The notes: generated by a model not told the origin, from the letters alone. Counted from the stretch's first letter, positions 23,235 through 32,991 are shown. The stretch is DNA of 36,782 nt from Sorangium cellulosum (GCA_020720045.1 DYPH01000054.1:1-36782), one strand, 5' to 3'. Program-made: numbers and translations.

Positions 23235-25999
23235 GACTTCTTCTTCCCTGCCGGCTTCGCCTTCACAGCGCCCTTCGGCGCCGCGGCCTCCGCGCGAGTG
23301 GCTACGTTCGTGCTCGCCGTTTCCTTACCGCCTTTGGCGGTTCCGGGCGGACGAGCAACTGATTTTACGGGCTTTTCAACGACCGGCGGGAACCGCTTTT
23401 CGAGTTCCAACAGGCGCGCCTCGAGCTGCTTCGTCCGGAGGCGGAGCTCATCGACCTCCTCCTTGGCGCCGGCGTCGTCCTTCTTGGCCGGGGCCGCTGC
23501 GTCGAGGTCGCGGAGCGCTTCCCGGATCCGACGCCGCACCCGCGGATCGAGATCGCGTTCCCGACGGCTCACCAGCGCGCCGCGCGCCTTGCCGTCGCCG
23601 AGATCGACGAGGGCGCGGACGACGTCGATTCGCAGGTGGGGATCGCTATCGTCGAGGAGTTCCTCAAGGAGTTCGCGCGTCTTTTTTCCTGCAAATTTCG
23701 GCAATGCGAGGATCGCAGCGCGTCGGACGCGCGTCGGTACGCCGTAGCGGGTCGACGCTTCGAGGTGGGGCGTCGCGCGGTCGTCGGCAAGGGCGGCGAG
23801 GCCGTCGATGGCTGCCGCGGCGATGACGTCGGCCCAGGAGTGCTTGCGGCGCGCGTCAAGAAGCGCCTCAAAGGCAACCGGCTGCTTCGTGCGACCGAGG
23901 GCGCGGGCTGCCGCCGCCTCGACGAGGTAGCTCCCATCGGTGCGCGCGATCGGGAGGAGCGCCTGCGCGGCGGTCGCCGTCCGGAAATTGCCGAGGCCGG
24001 CGACGATGGCGCGGCGGACTTTTGCCGCGTGCGTGGCCTCTTTGTGGAGCGGCTTCGTGAGGAGTTCGCGAAGAATTTCCTCCGCATAGGGGCTCTTGCT
24101 CCGCGCGAGGGCGTCGGCCGCTTCGACGCGGACGCCGAAGAACTCCTTCGCGTCGCGGAGGCGTGCGGCGAGGGCGTCGAGGATGGGCCGATCGTCCTTG
24201 CCGGCGACCGCCTGAACGGCGAGCCAACGCTCCCGGGCGGTCGCGCCGTGGGCCATCTGGTGCTCGAGCCAATCGCCGGGCGCCTTCGTATGGATCGTGC
24301 CGAGCACCTGGAAATTCGGGTCGACGACGACGAATTTCGGGCGGCTGTCGACGGCGAAACGGAAGACATCCGTACGGGCGTCGAGCACGATGCTCGCCTC
24401 GCTGGCGCTGCCGGTGCCGGTGCCGGCGCCAGAAACGATGCGGAAGGGGAGCTTCGTATGGAAGACCCCGGGGACACCGTCGGCGATCGCCTGCGTCTGC
24501 CGTACCTTTGCGACCACGACGCCGGGGCCTTCGCCGGCCCGGGTCGCGCCGGGGGCCGGTTCCCAGCTCAAATCGACGTCGAGTTCGACGTGGCCGGGCG
24601 TATGGACCCCCTCCTCAAATAGCCTTCCAAGACCCCGGCCGCTCACACTCTCAAGGGCGTGCTGGAGATCGCGCGTCTCTACGCTCCCATTTGCGTGGGA
24701 CTTCAAATAGAGATGAAGCCCATCGAAGAAGGCTTTTTCGCCGATCTCTTCGCGGAGCGTGTGGAGGAAAAGTCCTCCTTTTTCATAGAGATGTCGGTCG
24801 AAAAGGTCGAGCGGCGCGTCGTAGTCGCGGCACACGATTGCGCGGCGGTAACGGCCCCGCGCTTCGCCGACGTAAGCATCAAGGTCGCTGCGAAGGCCGT
24901 ATTGATAGGCATCAAGGCCTTCCGTATGGCGCCGCCAGAGGTGCTCCGAGTAGGTCGCGAAGCCCTCATTGAGCCATCCTTCGCTCCAGCTCCGGCAGGT
25001 GACGAAATCGCCGAACCATTGGTGGGCGAGCTCGTGGACGATCAGGTCCTCGGAGGTGATGTCGACGCGCGCCCGCTCGTCGAGCAGGGTGTGCTCATAG
25101 AGGGTCGTCGCCGTCGTGTTTTCCATGCCGCCGAAGATGAAATCGGAGACGACGACCTGCGCGTAGCTCCCCCACGGGAAGGGGGTGCCGAGGAGCGTTT
25201 CGAAGAGGGCGACCATCTCGCCGGTGCGCCGAAAGGTGTATTCGGCATCCATCTCGCGCCCCTTCGGCACGAGATAGTGGAGCGGCAGCTTCCCCTGTTT
25301 CGCTTCGAGGCGCGCGAACTCACCGATGACGAGCGTCACCAGGTAGCTCGGGTGCGGGGCATCCAATTTCCAATGGAATTTGGGGAGTTCCTTTGTGCCG
25401 GCCCGCTGAATCAATGCGCCATTCGACAGCGCATAAACATCATTCCCACCATTCTTGACGGTGACCGAGACTTCGGTCGCCATCTTTTCAAAGGGGGCAT
25501 CGACGCAGGGGAAGCAGTGGCGCGCGTCCTCCTCTTGGAACTGGGTCCAGACCTGCTTCGGGCGGCTCGGGACCTCGGGATCCGGGCGGAGGAAATACAT
25601 GCCGCGGCGCGGGTGGGCCGCATAGCGGACGACGACGGTCGGCGTGGAACCTGTCCCAACGACGATGAAAAGCTGCTTGCCGTCGTAGCGGTGGGGGGCG
25701 TTCTTTCCGTCGACCGTCACCACGAGCGCGCCGCCGTCTTCGCCGGTGAAGGCGACGGCATCGAGGGCGATTTCGGTCGCCGCCCCGGAGATGCGCTCCA
25801 GGCTCAGCGTCGCGCTCCCGGCGAGGCTCCCGGCGTCGAGGTCGACGGTCCAGTCGAGACGGGTGCGGAGTACACGGAACGGGCGGTCGCGCTCAAAGTG
25901 GCGGGCGGTGCCGGGTAGCGCGAAGGGGCGGGCGCCGGCGCCCATCGAAGTGGCCTGGCAGCCGCGGCAACGCGCAGTGTGACGATGAACGAAGGACAT
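23231..25999 (-). CDS. M1-family metalloaminopeptidase with C-terminal HEAT-repeat region
   Basis: 922 residues from the ATG at 25999. A TTG 33 bases further upstream lies in the U-run of the pilQ terminator and is less likely. It has the M1 motifs GGMENT (290-295, the usual GxMEN), zinc-binding HELAHQW (322-328) and NEGFA (Glu345 as third ligand), and a Tyr-containing DRHLYEKGG segment that fits the catalytic Tyr. Residues about 560-830 are HEAT-like helical repeats (ILDALAARLRDAKEF, HAAKVRRAIVAGLG, AVAFEALLDARRKHSWADV), instead of the usual ERAP1-like end. The tail is Lys/Ala-rich. It removes N-terminal residues from peptides. An N-terminal CRGCQ segment is unexplained. Confidence 0.93.
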   Translation of the reverse strand: MSFVHRHTARCRGCQATSMGAGARPFALPGTARHFERDRPFRVLRTRLDWTVDLDAGSLAGSATLSLERISGAATEIALDAVAFTGEDGGALVVTVDGKNAPHRYDGKQLFIVVGTGSTPTVVVRYAAHPRRGMYFLRPDPEVPSRPKQVWTQFQEEDARHCFPCVDAPFEKMATEVSVTVKNGGNDVYALSNGALIQRAGTKELPKFHWKLDAPHPSYLVTLVIGEFARLEAKQGKLPLHYLVPKGREMDAEYTFRRTGEMVALFETLLGTPFPWGSYAQVVVSDFIFGGMENTTATTLYEHTLLDERARVDITSEDLIVHELAHQWFGDFVTCRSWSEGWLNEGFATYSEHLWRRHTEGLDAYQYGLRSDLDAYVGEARGRYRRAIVCRDYDAPLDLFDRHLYEKGGLFLHTLREEIGEKAFFDGLHLYLKSHANGSVETRDLQHALESVSGRGLGRLFEEGVHTPGHVELDVDLSWEPAPGATRAGEGPGVVVAKVRQTQAIADGVPGVFHTKLPFRIVSGAGTGTGSASEASIVLDARTDVFRFAVDSRPKFVVVDPNFQVLGTIHTKAPGDWLEHQMAHGATARERWLAVQAVAGKDDRPILDALAARLRDAKEFFGVRVEAADALARSKSPYAEEILRELLTKPLHKEATHAAKVRRAIVAGLGNFRTATAAQALLPIARTDGSYLVEAAAARALGRTKQPVAFEALLDARRKHSWADVIAAAAIDGLAALADDRATPHLEASTRYGVPTRVRRAAILALPKFAGKKTRELLEELLDDSDPHLRIDVVRALVDLGDGKARGALVSRRERDLDPRVRRRIREALRDLDAAAPAKKDDAGAKEEVDELRLRTKQLEARLLELEKRFPPVVEKPVKSVARPPGTAKGGKETASTNVATRAEAAAPKGAVKAKPAGKKKS

Positions 26000-26024
26000 G
26001 ACGGAAACGCCTAAATCAAAAGGG

Positions 26025-26067
26025 GAAAACAAAGAAGCCCCCTCGCGGCGGGTGCGGCGAGAGGGCT
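26025..26067 (-). terminator. Rho-independent terminator of the pil operon
   Basis: On the minus strand AGCCCTCTCGC (26067-26057) pairs with GCGAGGGGGCT (26046-26036), one mismatch, followed by TCTTTGTTTTCCCC. It sits 18 bp past the pilQ stop. Confidence 0.75.
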
Positions 26068-26084
26068 CTGGGGCGCTGGCAGAA

Positions 26085-28448
26085 TCAGCGTCCGAGGGCT
26101 TCGGAGCGGTTCACGATGCGCGGAGTGAGGAAGATCACAAGTTCGTTCCGCGTGTCGCTTGCGCGCCGACGCTGGAAGAGGATGCCGATGATCGGGATAT
26201 CGCCGAAGAAGGGGACCTGATCCAAGTTTCGCCCGGTATTTCGGGTGTAAATACCACCGATTACCGCCGTGTGACCGTCCTGCACGAGCAGGTCGGTCTC
26301 CGCTTCGCGCTTGAGAATGGTTGGGTCACCACGGGCCGACGTCTGGTTGAAGTCGGGCTCGTCGCGGTTGATCTTCACGTGCATCGCGACGCTGGCGTCG
26401 GCGGTCACGTGGGGCTTCACGATCAGCTGGAGCTTCGCTTCCTGGAAGGTCGTTTGAACGCCCTGCGCGCTGATCTGGGAGAACGGAATGAGCGTCCCCT
26501 GGCTGATGCGGGCATCGCGATTGTCGAGCGTCAGGATCCGCGGGCTCGAAACGATGCGGAGCATGCCGGAAGACTCGGCGGCCGAGAGGCGGACGAACAC
26601 ATTGATCGTGTTGTCGATGCTCCCCAGGTTGAAGCCGATCGCGCCACCGGACCCGGTACCGACCGCCGCAGGAAGGTTCACCGCGAAGTTCGGGTTTGCC
26701 AGGGAGGGGGAGCCGTTGATGACGCCCCTGGTCGGCGTATTTGTGTCGAAGTTACCGCCGGTTACGCCGACGTTCGACGGGAACGAAATGCCGGTCGGGT
26801 TGCCGGTCGCCGACGAGAAGGTGGTGTCACCGCCCCACTGGATACCGATGTCGCGAAGGTACTTGCTCGTCGCTTCAACGATGCGCGCTTCAATGAGGAC
26901 TTGCGGCGTCTGCGTGTCGAGACTGCGAACGAGTTCTTCGATGAAGTTCAGGTTCGTCGCGATGTCGCGGGCGATGAGAACATTCGTGCGCTCATCGACG
27001 GCGATCGAGCCACGCGGCGAAAGAAGATCCTTGGCGCGCGCCTGGAGTTCGTCGGCGGTCGCGTAGCTCACCGGAATGAGGCGCGTTTCCAGGGGCGTCA
27101 GTTCGTATTCTTGCTTGGCGGCGGCGAGGCGAAGCTCACGCTCTTTCTGGAGCGCGGCGAGCGGCGCGACGCGGATCAGGTTCCCCTGGCGCACCATGCC
27201 GAGCCCCTTCGCCTGAAGAACGACGTCGAGCGCCTGGTCCCAGGGGACGTTCTTCATGCGGATCGTCACGCTGCCGGCGACGTCGTCGGCGGTGACGATG
27301 TTGACCTTGCCAACGTCGGCGAGGAGGCGGAGAATATTGTGGATATCCGCGTCCTTGAGGTCGAGGTCGATGCGGCGACCCGAATACCGGCCGGCGCCGG
27401 CGACCTGGCCTGCGACGGCCGTCGCGAAGCCGGCCTGCTGGTCCCCGGAGGTCTCCATGACGACGCCCTGGGCGCGCACGTCGGCGATCGATTGGGTCGG
27501 CGCGGGGGAGTCGTCGAGGGTCTTCTCGCGGGCGACGGTGATCGAGGTCCCGCCGCGAACGGTGGCATTCCCCTTCGACTGCTCCTGCACCTGGACGCTC
27601 GGCGCGTCGAAGCTCCAGACCAGCGAATTCCCCTCCACCCGAACGACGCCAGTCGCGCCGGAGAGCTTCTCCAGTTCGATGTAGGCGAAGCCGTGGGGGG
27701 CGTCTGCGGAGCTCGTTACGCTGCGGACCGCCCCCTTCGAGGCGCTGGTGTCGAGGCGGCGCGCGAGCGGGGCCGGCAACGCCGTCCCTTTCAACTCCAA
27801 GCGGACGTGCCCCTGGGCGGTGACACCGAAGCCGTAGGCGGGGACGTCGCCCCCTTCAATCGCAACAATCACGCGGTCTTTCGACCCGTGGCGCTCGAAG
27901 CGGACGTCGGAAATGGCGACCGTCGTCGGTGCCACCGTATCGGCCCCTCCGGCAGCGGCGCCAAGCGTCGGCACCGTGGGGAGGCGAGACTCGGCGACCG
28001 TCTTTTCCGCCGCCGTCAGCTCGACGAAGAGCTTCGTCCCGTCCGGGCGGAGGCGGTAGCGCACCGGCGCCCGCGTGTGGATCGTGACGCGCGTAAACCC
28101 GCCCGCCGCCTCGCCAAAAGCCTGCGTCCGCACACCTGCGACGAGGCCCCCTTCGGCCAGCGGCGCGAGCGCCTCAGAGACGTCCGTCCCGTGCAAATCG
28201 AGGAGCAACGTCCGCCCTTCGCCGTCGATGCGAAGCGCGTAGTTCGGTGCCTCCGAGCCCTCAATGCGCAAGGTGGCGTGGGTCTTTGCATCCTGCACGG
28301 TGTCCAGCGAGACCGCGCGGACGTGGTTTCGCGAGGCGGGGGCCTCCGCGAAAGCGACGCCAGAACTGGAGAGGAGCGTCGCGGTCGACGTCGCGGCGGC
28401 GACGAGGAGCGGGAGGGCGCCGCGAAAAATGTGTGATCGTGTACGCAT
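26085..28448 (-). CDS. pilQ: Type IV pilus secretin PilQ
   Basis: 787 residues from the ATG at 28448, chosen because a signal peptide follows (LPLLVAAATSTATLLSSSGV, cut near AFA). Two AMIN domains (about 40-150 and 185-290) bind peptidoglycan. An STN/N0 domain follows (RRIDLDLKDADIHNILRLLA, then VPWDQALDVVLQAKGLG, about 365-440). Then a secretin N domain (LIPVSYATADELQ, IAVDERTNVLIARD) and the secretin pore (about 520-780) with LIEARIVEA and the signature VPFFGDIPIIGILF. It forms the outer-membrane pore for pilus fibres. A 258-bp gap separates it from pilP, without visible structure, but both are on the same strand in the usual order. The end is followed by a terminator. Confidence 0.95.
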   Translation of the reverse strand: MRTRSHIFRGALPLLVAAATSTATLLSSSGVAFAEAPASRNHVRAVSLDTVQDAKTHATLRIEGSEAPNYALRIDGEGRTLLLDLHGTDVSEALAPLAEGGLVAGVRTQAFGEAAGGFTRVTIHTRAPVRYRLRPDGTKLFVELTAAEKTVAESRLPTVPTLGAAAGGADTVAPTTVAISDVRFERHGSKDRVIVAIEGGDVPAYGFGVTAQGHVRLELKGTALPAPLARRLDTSASKGAVRSVTSSADAPHGFAYIELEKLSGATGVVRVEGNSLVWSFDAPSVQVQEQSKGNATVRGGTSITVAREKTLDDSPAPTQSIADVRAQGVVMETSGDQQAGFATAVAGQVAGAGRYSGRRIDLDLKDADIHNILRLLADVGKVNIVTADDVAGSVTIRMKNVPWDQALDVVLQAKGLGMVRQGNLIRVAPLAALQKERELRLAAAKQEYELTPLETRLIPVSYATADELQARAKDLLSPRGSIAVDERTNVLIARDIATNLNFIEELVRSLDTQTPQVLIEARIVEATSKYLRDIGIQWGGDTTFSSATGNPTGISFPSNVGVTGGNFDTNTPTRGVINGSPSLANPNFAVNLPAAVGTGSGGAIGFNLGSIDNTINVFVRLSAAESSGMLRIVSSPRILTLDNRDARISQGTLIPFSQISAQGVQTTFQEAKLQLIVKPHVTADASVAMHVKINRDEPDFNQTSARGDPTILKREAETDLLVQDGHTAVIGGIYTRNTGRNLDQVPFFGDIPIIGILFQRRRASDTRNELVIFLTPRIVNRSEALGR

Positions 28449-28706
28449 GGGAATAGGCCTCGCCGGAGCCGAAGAGGACTCCTGGAGTGTTGGCTCACCC
28501 GTCAATGGCGCGAGCGCGCCTTCAAGATTGAGCCCGGAACGAACCGGCCGACGATAAACACGCGGGCGAAAGAAGATCCAAATTTCTGCGCTTGAGGCGG
28601 CAAAAAATGCGGTTGGCGAGAACTCCGCGCCGTCTCCCGCTTCGCGGACGGACGCGTTGTTGCCGAGGGGCGCGTCGCAGCCCATCAGCAATTTCGCGGG
28701 TCGATG

Positions 28707-29300
28707 TCAGTCTTGGTCGATCTTCTCTGCCGCCCCCTCCGGATGGAGCGGGATGATGCGGGTGGCTGGCGTCGCCCCCGGCTGTGCGGGATCTTCACGC
28801 ACGAGAACGAGGTCGCCGGGGCGGACACGGTCGACGCGCCAATTGACCTGGTAATCGGCGCCATTCGCGCCACCGACGTGGACGACCTCCGGGCGACCGA
28901 GGAAGTCCCCCTTCTTGAGGACCCAACCCTTCCCGGCCGGGTCGAGGACCATCGCTCGCGGGTAGTCGCCGCCGGTGATGATCGCCACGAGCTTCAATTC
29001 ATCGATCGCATGTTGTCCAAGGAGGACTTTTCGCTGCGACTCGACCGGCCGCTTTGCCGCTTCCAGGATCCCGGCCACGAAGGACCGGAACGGATCCCGA
29101 TTGCGCTCGCTCTCCACGAAATCGGCCTCTTGGTACTCCACTTTGGCAACCTGGGAGGGGGGGAGCGCGGCGGTAGCGGAAGGCGCGGCGCGCACGGAAG
29201 GGGCCGGCGCGGCGGTCGAGTCGACGGTAGGAACCGCCTTGTCGCCGCCGCAAGCGATGGCGAGCGCAACGAGGGGGGCGGAGAGGAAAAAGCGTTTCAT
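28707..29300 (-). CDS. pilP: Type IV pilus assembly lipoprotein PilP
   Basis: 197 residues from the ATG at 29300, selected because it overlaps the pilO stop by 4 bp and opens with a lipoprotein signal (FFLSAPLVALAIAC, Cys17). A Pro/Ala linker leads to a VEYQEADFVESERNRDPFRS segment, the RDPF hallmark of PilP. The HQ domain (about 95-195) is beta-rich: LKLVAIITGGDYPRAMVLD, GWVLKKGDFLG, WRVDRVRPGDLVLVRED. It links the inner-membrane PilN/PilO dimer to PilQ. Longer frames upstream overlap pilO and are not supported. Confidence 0.93.
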   Translation of the reverse strand: MKRFFLSAPLVALAIACGGDKAVPTVDSTAAPAPSVRAAPSATAALPPSQVAKVEYQEADFVESERNRDPFRSFVAGILEAAKRPVESQRKVLLGQHAIDELKLVAIITGGDYPRAMVLDPAGKGWVLKKGDFLGRPEVVHVGGANGADYQVNWRVDRVRPGDLVLVREDPAQPGATPATRIIPLHPEGAAEKIDQD

Positions 29301-29962
29301 TTCTTTTCTCCCGCCGTCGGGGCCGGCGTCGGTGCGGTAGCGCCTGCCGTCGGCGCTGCCCCCGGTGCTGCCGCTGCCGGCTTCGGCGGCTCTTTCTTCA
29401 CCAGCCGGAAGGTCGTCGCGAGGCATTTGGCTTTGAGAATCACTTCGTCGCCGGTCAGCTTCGGGTCCGACAGCTCGATGTTCTCGATATTGATGATTCG
29501 GTCGACGCGCCCGATCTCATAGACGAACTTTGCCACCTGGAGGAACTTGCCGCTGAACTCCAGCTTCATCGGCACCTTGGCGAAGAAGTTCTGCTTTTGC
29601 TCTTCCATCGGCTGCCAGGCGTTCAAGTTGACGCCGGCGACGTTGGAAACCTGCTGAATCGCAGACAGAAAGCTCGCTGCTTCCGTGGTCTCCGGAAGGA
29701 TCTTGTTGAACTCACGCTGCCGTTGCTGGCGCATGGAAAGATCGTCACGGTCGGCGAAGTAGGTCGTCTGCGCTTGCCGGAGCTTGTTCCGCTCGGACTC
29801 AAGTTCGTCGGTTCGTGCCCGCTCCTTTGTGATGTTCGCGGCGAGGTCGCTGTAGAAGATCAGATAGTAAATTCCGAACACTGCGGCAGCGAAGAAGGCT
29901 CCGACGCCGATTTTGCCGGCGAGCGGAAGCTTCGCGAGGGCCGATTCTTTGGCGGCGGCCAT
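29297..29962 (-). CDS. pilO: Type IV pilus alignment protein PilO
   Basis: 221 residues: a short cytosolic start, one membrane helix (IGVGAFFAAAVFGIYYLIFY, about 18-37), a coiled coil (ITKERARTDELESERNKLRQ and on), and a ferredoxin-like periplasmic domain (about 100-195) with FAKVPMKLEFSGKFLQVAKF and IINIENIELSD. The Pro/Ala tail is probably disordered. PilO pairs with PilN to form the alignment ring connecting PilM and PilP. It overlaps pilP by 4 bp and starts 1 bp after the pilN stop, so coupling is likely. Confidence 0.95.
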   Translation of the reverse strand: MAAAKESALAKLPLAGKIGVGAFFAAAVFGIYYLIFYSDLAANITKERARTDELESERNKLRQAQTTYFADRDDLSMRQQRQREFNKILPETTEAASFLSAIQQVSNVAGVNLNAWQPMEEQKQNFFAKVPMKLEFSGKFLQVAKFVYEIGRVDRIINIENIELSDPKLTGDEVILKAKCLATTFRLVKKEPPKPAAAAPGAAPTAGATAPTPAPTAGEKK

Positions 29963-29963
29963 G

Positions 29964-30611
29964 TCAGTACCTCGCCTTTGCGCTGAGCTGGAACTTCACC
30001 AGTTCCAGTTTCGTTTCCGGATCGAGCGCCTTCTGAGCGGGAAGGAGCTGGACGTCATTGAAGTAATCGGAAAGAGACATTCGGCGTAGAAACTCGGACA
30101 CGTCTTCGCCGTCGCGGGCAAAGCCGGTGATCTTTACGACGCGGTCGGCCTCGCTGTAGTTCGAGAGCCAGAGTCGCTTCGTGTCCCAATTGGCGTTGAA
30201 GACGGCGAGCGGGTTGTCGCGGCGAAGCTGCTCCAACTTGTCGCGCTCAATCGTCGGACCGCGCCCTGGCGAGAGAATCCGCGTTAGCTCAAGCATCGCG
30301 TTCGTCGGTCCAGTACGTGCAGACTGCAGCTTCATGATCGCATCTTCGCGATCCCGGAGCTCCTTCAAATCGGCCTTGATCTTCTCGTGGTCGGAGATCT
30401 GCTTCTTGATCTGCTCGCTGTCTGCCTCAATCGCCTGATTCTTGTTCTTCAGATCGACAAGGTCCTTGTTCTTCACGCGGTAGGCGATGAAGAGCGCGAC
30501 GAGTTCCACAACAAGGAACGCGGCGACGAGGAGCACCCACGATTGCCCTTCGGCGGCGGCGCTGCGCTTCTGCGCCTCCCGTTTTCCGGGGAGTAGATTG
30601 ACGCGAATCAT
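29964..30611 (-). CDS. pilN: Type IV pilus alignment protein PilN
   Basis: 215 residues. It starts MIRVNLLPGKR, the conserved N-terminal peptide that binds PilM. A membrane helix (VLLVAAFLVVELVALFIAYR, about 26-45) is followed by a coiled coil (ALKNKN...IKKQISDHEKIKADLKELR) and a periplasmic domain (about 110-210) with RLWLSNYSEADRVVKITGFA. It pairs with PilO. It overlaps pilM by 4 bp (ATGA). Confidence 0.95.
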   Translation of the reverse strand: MIRVNLLPGKREAQKRSAAAEGQSWVLLVAAFLVVELVALFIAYRVKNKDLVDLKNKNQAIEADSEQIKKQISDHEKIKADLKELRDREDAIMKLQSARTGPTNAMLELTRILSPGRGPTIERDKLEQLRRDNPLAVFNANWDTKRLWLSNYSEADRVVKITGFARDGEDVSEFLRRMSLSDYFNDVQLLPAQKALDPETKLELVKFQLSAKARY

Positions 30612-31666
30612 GACGACCGCTTCTCCTTGTCACGACGGAGGCCGAGGCCGGCGGCGACGGCGAACTGCCCCGCACGCGACCGAAGCGCCTCCTCGTTGAC
30701 GAACTTTCCATCGACCCCGATGTTCGTGAAAGGGTCGAAGAGACTCACAGGGACTTTCGCCCGGCGCTCAATCGCCTTTGCGAGCGGCGCCAGGTAGGCA
30801 CTTCCGCCGCAGACATGCACCCGGGAGATTTCGGCTTCCGAGCTCGTCGCGAGGTAAAAGTCGAGTGACCGCTGGATATCGCCGGCGAGTCCTTCGCAGG
30901 CATTCGCAATGACCTGGTGGACTTCCTGGGGTACGATTTCCGAGGCTCCACCACCACACTTGTAGGCTTCGGCCTGATCGTAGGGGACGGAAAACTGCTT
31001 TTGAATCTGCTCGGTGATCGCATTTCCGGCGTTTGTGACTTCACGGGTGAAGGCACTGATTCCGCCAGAAATGATATTGATCGACGTCACAGCTGCACCC
31101 ACATTGATCAAGGCAATCACCTGATCCTGGGGGAGCCCGTTCTGCAGTTCGAAGATGTTCTGAACGGCGAAGGCATTCACATCGACCACTTGGGGTCGGA
31201 GCTTTGCCTCTTTCATCAGCGAGACGAAGTCGTTGACTTCATCCTTCTTCGCCGCAACGAGAAGGACGTCCATCTGACCGGTTTCCGGGCGCTTCTTGAG
31301 CACCTCGTAGTCGATCGACATGACTTTGATGTCGTAAGAAATCTGCTGCTCCGCTTCCCACCCGATCTGCTCATCGAGCTCCTGGGGGGTCATCAGCGGA
31401 ACAGTGATTTTACGGACGATAACCGGCTGCCCATACAGGCCTACGGCGACGTCTTTCATCGTGATCTTGTTGTCGTGGAAGATCCGCTCGAGCGCTTCAA
31501 TGACGGCACCCGCGTTCATGACGTGACCATCGACGATGGTCTGGGGCGGCAGAGGCGCATAGCCGGCACGGATGACCGTGAGCTTTTTGCGCGCTTCTTT
31601 GAGCTGTACGACCTTGACGGCGTTCGAACCGATGTCGACGCCGACGAGGTTTTTCCCTTCGGCCAT
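30608..31666 (-). CDS. pilM: Type IV pilus actin-like ATPase PilM
   Basis: 352 residues from the ATG at 31666; the frame is open upstream to 31807, but without family similarity. It has the actin-like fold: phosphate-1 loop VGVDIGSNAVKVVQLKE (8-24), an SHS2-type insert (QIGWEAEQQISYDIKVMSID) and phosphate-2 region LINVGAAVTSINIISGG, then CGGSAYLAPLAKAIERR (adenosine region). It is cytosolic, ring forming, and binds the PilN N-terminus. First gene of pilMNOPQ; the 377-bp divergent space to the pseudouridine synthase gene must hold its promoter. Confidence 0.95.
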   Translation of the reverse strand: MAEGKNLVGVDIGSNAVKVVQLKEARKKLTVIRAGYAPLPPQTIVDGHVMNAGAVIEALERIFHDNKITMKDVAVGLYGQPVIVRKITVPLMTPQELDEQIGWEAEQQISYDIKVMSIDYEVLKKRPETGQMDVLLVAAKKDEVNDFVSLMKEAKLRPQVVDVNAFAVQNIFELQNGLPQDQVIALINVGAAVTSINIISGGISAFTREVTNAGNAITEQIQKQFSVPYDQAEAYKCGGGASEIVPQEVHQVIANACEGLAGDIQRSLDFYLATSSEAEISRVHVCGGSAYLAPLAKAIERRAKVPVSLFDPFTNIGVDGKFVNEEALRSRAGQFAVAAGLGLRRDKEKRSS

Positions 31667-32043
31667 GAAACCCTCGCGGAGCACCGGAGCGAAAATCCGG
31701 CAGATAGCCCCAGCCTCAACGGCCGATTTGAAGCGGCGCTGCGGCGGGGGGACAACCGGCGTCCGCCTCGAAGGGAGGGGGCGCGGGCCGTAGACGAAGT
31801 GTGGCACTCTGCCATCGCTCCGGGCAAAAAAGGTGCCTTTGCGCAGAAGGGGACGCGCTTTGTTCGCGGGCGCACCGCAAGCGGTCGCCGAAAGGGCAAT
31901 CGTTGAACGACGTTAGGTTACAGTGTAGGTGCACGTGTGTGGCCCCGACGGAGCCCCGCAGCGACGCCTGCGAGCCGGCAAGCGACGGCGCGACGAAAAA
32001 AAATCGCCCAGCCGGCACGTTTCCGAGAGTATGCCGCCCCGCT
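31667..32043. other. Divergent intergenic region between pilM and the RluA-type gene
   Basis: No gene supported, although frames are open on both strands. It must hold promoters in both directions; a clear -35/-10 pair was not identified. Confidence 0.5.
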
Positions 32044-32991
32044 ATGACGCAGGAACGTTGGACGGTCCCGGAAAACCTCGGTGGCGAGCGCCTCGACAAG
32101 GCGATTGCGGCCCTTTGTGAGGGGGCCTCCCGTTCCCGGGTGAAAAAAGCGGTCGAGGCAGGCGCCGTGCGCATCAATGGCCGTCGGGCCCCGAAAGGGG
32201 CGACCGTCGCCCCCGGCGATGAAATCACCGTCGCCGACTTCCCCCTCGTGATCGACGGCGATCCGGCCGTCCCCGAGCCCGACCAGCCCCTCGACGTCCG
32301 CTACGAGACGAAGGACGTGCTCATCGTCGAAAAGCCGGCCAAGATGCCCTGTCATCCGCTCAATCCCGGCGAAACTGGTACGCTCGCAAACGTGCTTGTT
32401 GGGAAATATCCCGAGCTTGCCGGCATCGGCTACAACGCCCGGGAGCCGGGGCTCGTCCACCGAATTGATGGGGATACGAGCGGACTTGTCGTCGTCGCGC
32501 GCACCGCGGCTGCTTTTGAGACGCTCCGTACTGCGCTCAAAGAACATCAGCTGAAGAAGAAGTATCTTCTCATTTGTCCGTCGGAGAACCTCCCCGACAG
32601 TGGCACGATTGAGTTCCCCCTCGCAAACCACCCGAAGGACAAACGTCGCGTCTATGCGTGCATCCACCCGCGCGACGTCGCCCGGAACGACCCGCGCCCG
32701 GCGACGACCCACTTCAAGGTCCTTGAGCGGACCGCCGCGAAAAACGGCTTTGAGTGGGCCCTCGTTGAGGCGGAGGCCCCCTTCGCCCTCCGTCATCAGA
32801 TTCGCGCCCATTTTGCCGCCCTCGGCCACCCGCTCGCCGGCGATGAGCTCTACGGGGGCGCCGCCGTCCCGGGCCTTGAGCGCCATGCCCTTCACGCGAG
32901 CTTCGTCGGCCACAATGCCGCCCCGGCGTTCGCCATCGCATCGCCGCTCCCGGCCGATCTCGCCGCGATCCTAAAGACCGACGAGGAGTGA
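32044..32991 (+). CDS. RluA-family pseudouridine synthase
   Basis: 315 residues from the ATG at 32044, where family similarity begins. An S4 RNA-binding domain lies at about 12-70 (GERLDKAIAALCEGASRSRV, VRINGRR, GDEITV). The catalytic domain follows: ILIVEKPAKMPCHP (92-105) and GLVHRIDGDTSGLVVVA (136-152), where Asp142 is the catalytic residue of the HRLD motif (here HRID). ALRHQIRAHFAALGHPLAGD is the C-terminal RxHxxxxGxPI-like region. It makes pseudouridine in rRNA, as RluC or RluD do; the exact site cannot be set. Its stop overlaps the next gene's GTG start by 4 bp. Confidence 0.92.
   Translation: MTQERWTVPENLGGERLDKAIAALCEGASRSRVKKAVEAGAVRINGRRAPKGATVAPGDEITVADFPLVIDGDPAVPEPDQPLDVRYETKDVLIVEKPAKMPCHPLNPGETGTLANVLVGKYPELAGIGYNAREPGLVHRIDGDTSGLVVVARTAAAFETLRTALKEHQLKKKYLLICPSENLPDSGTIEFPLANHPKDKRRVYACIHPRDVARNDPRPATTHFKVLERTAAKNGFEWALVEAEAPFALRHQIRAHFAALGHPLAGDELYGGAAVPGLERHALHASFVGHNAAPAFAIASPLPADLAAILKTDEE

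Noticed and set aside
25998-28436. Long open frame on the plus strand opposite pilQ and similar long frames opposite OmpA, yidC and the pil genes
   Set aside because: They are antisense shadows of high-GC genes, composed of Arg/Gly/Ala-rich sequence with no family motif.
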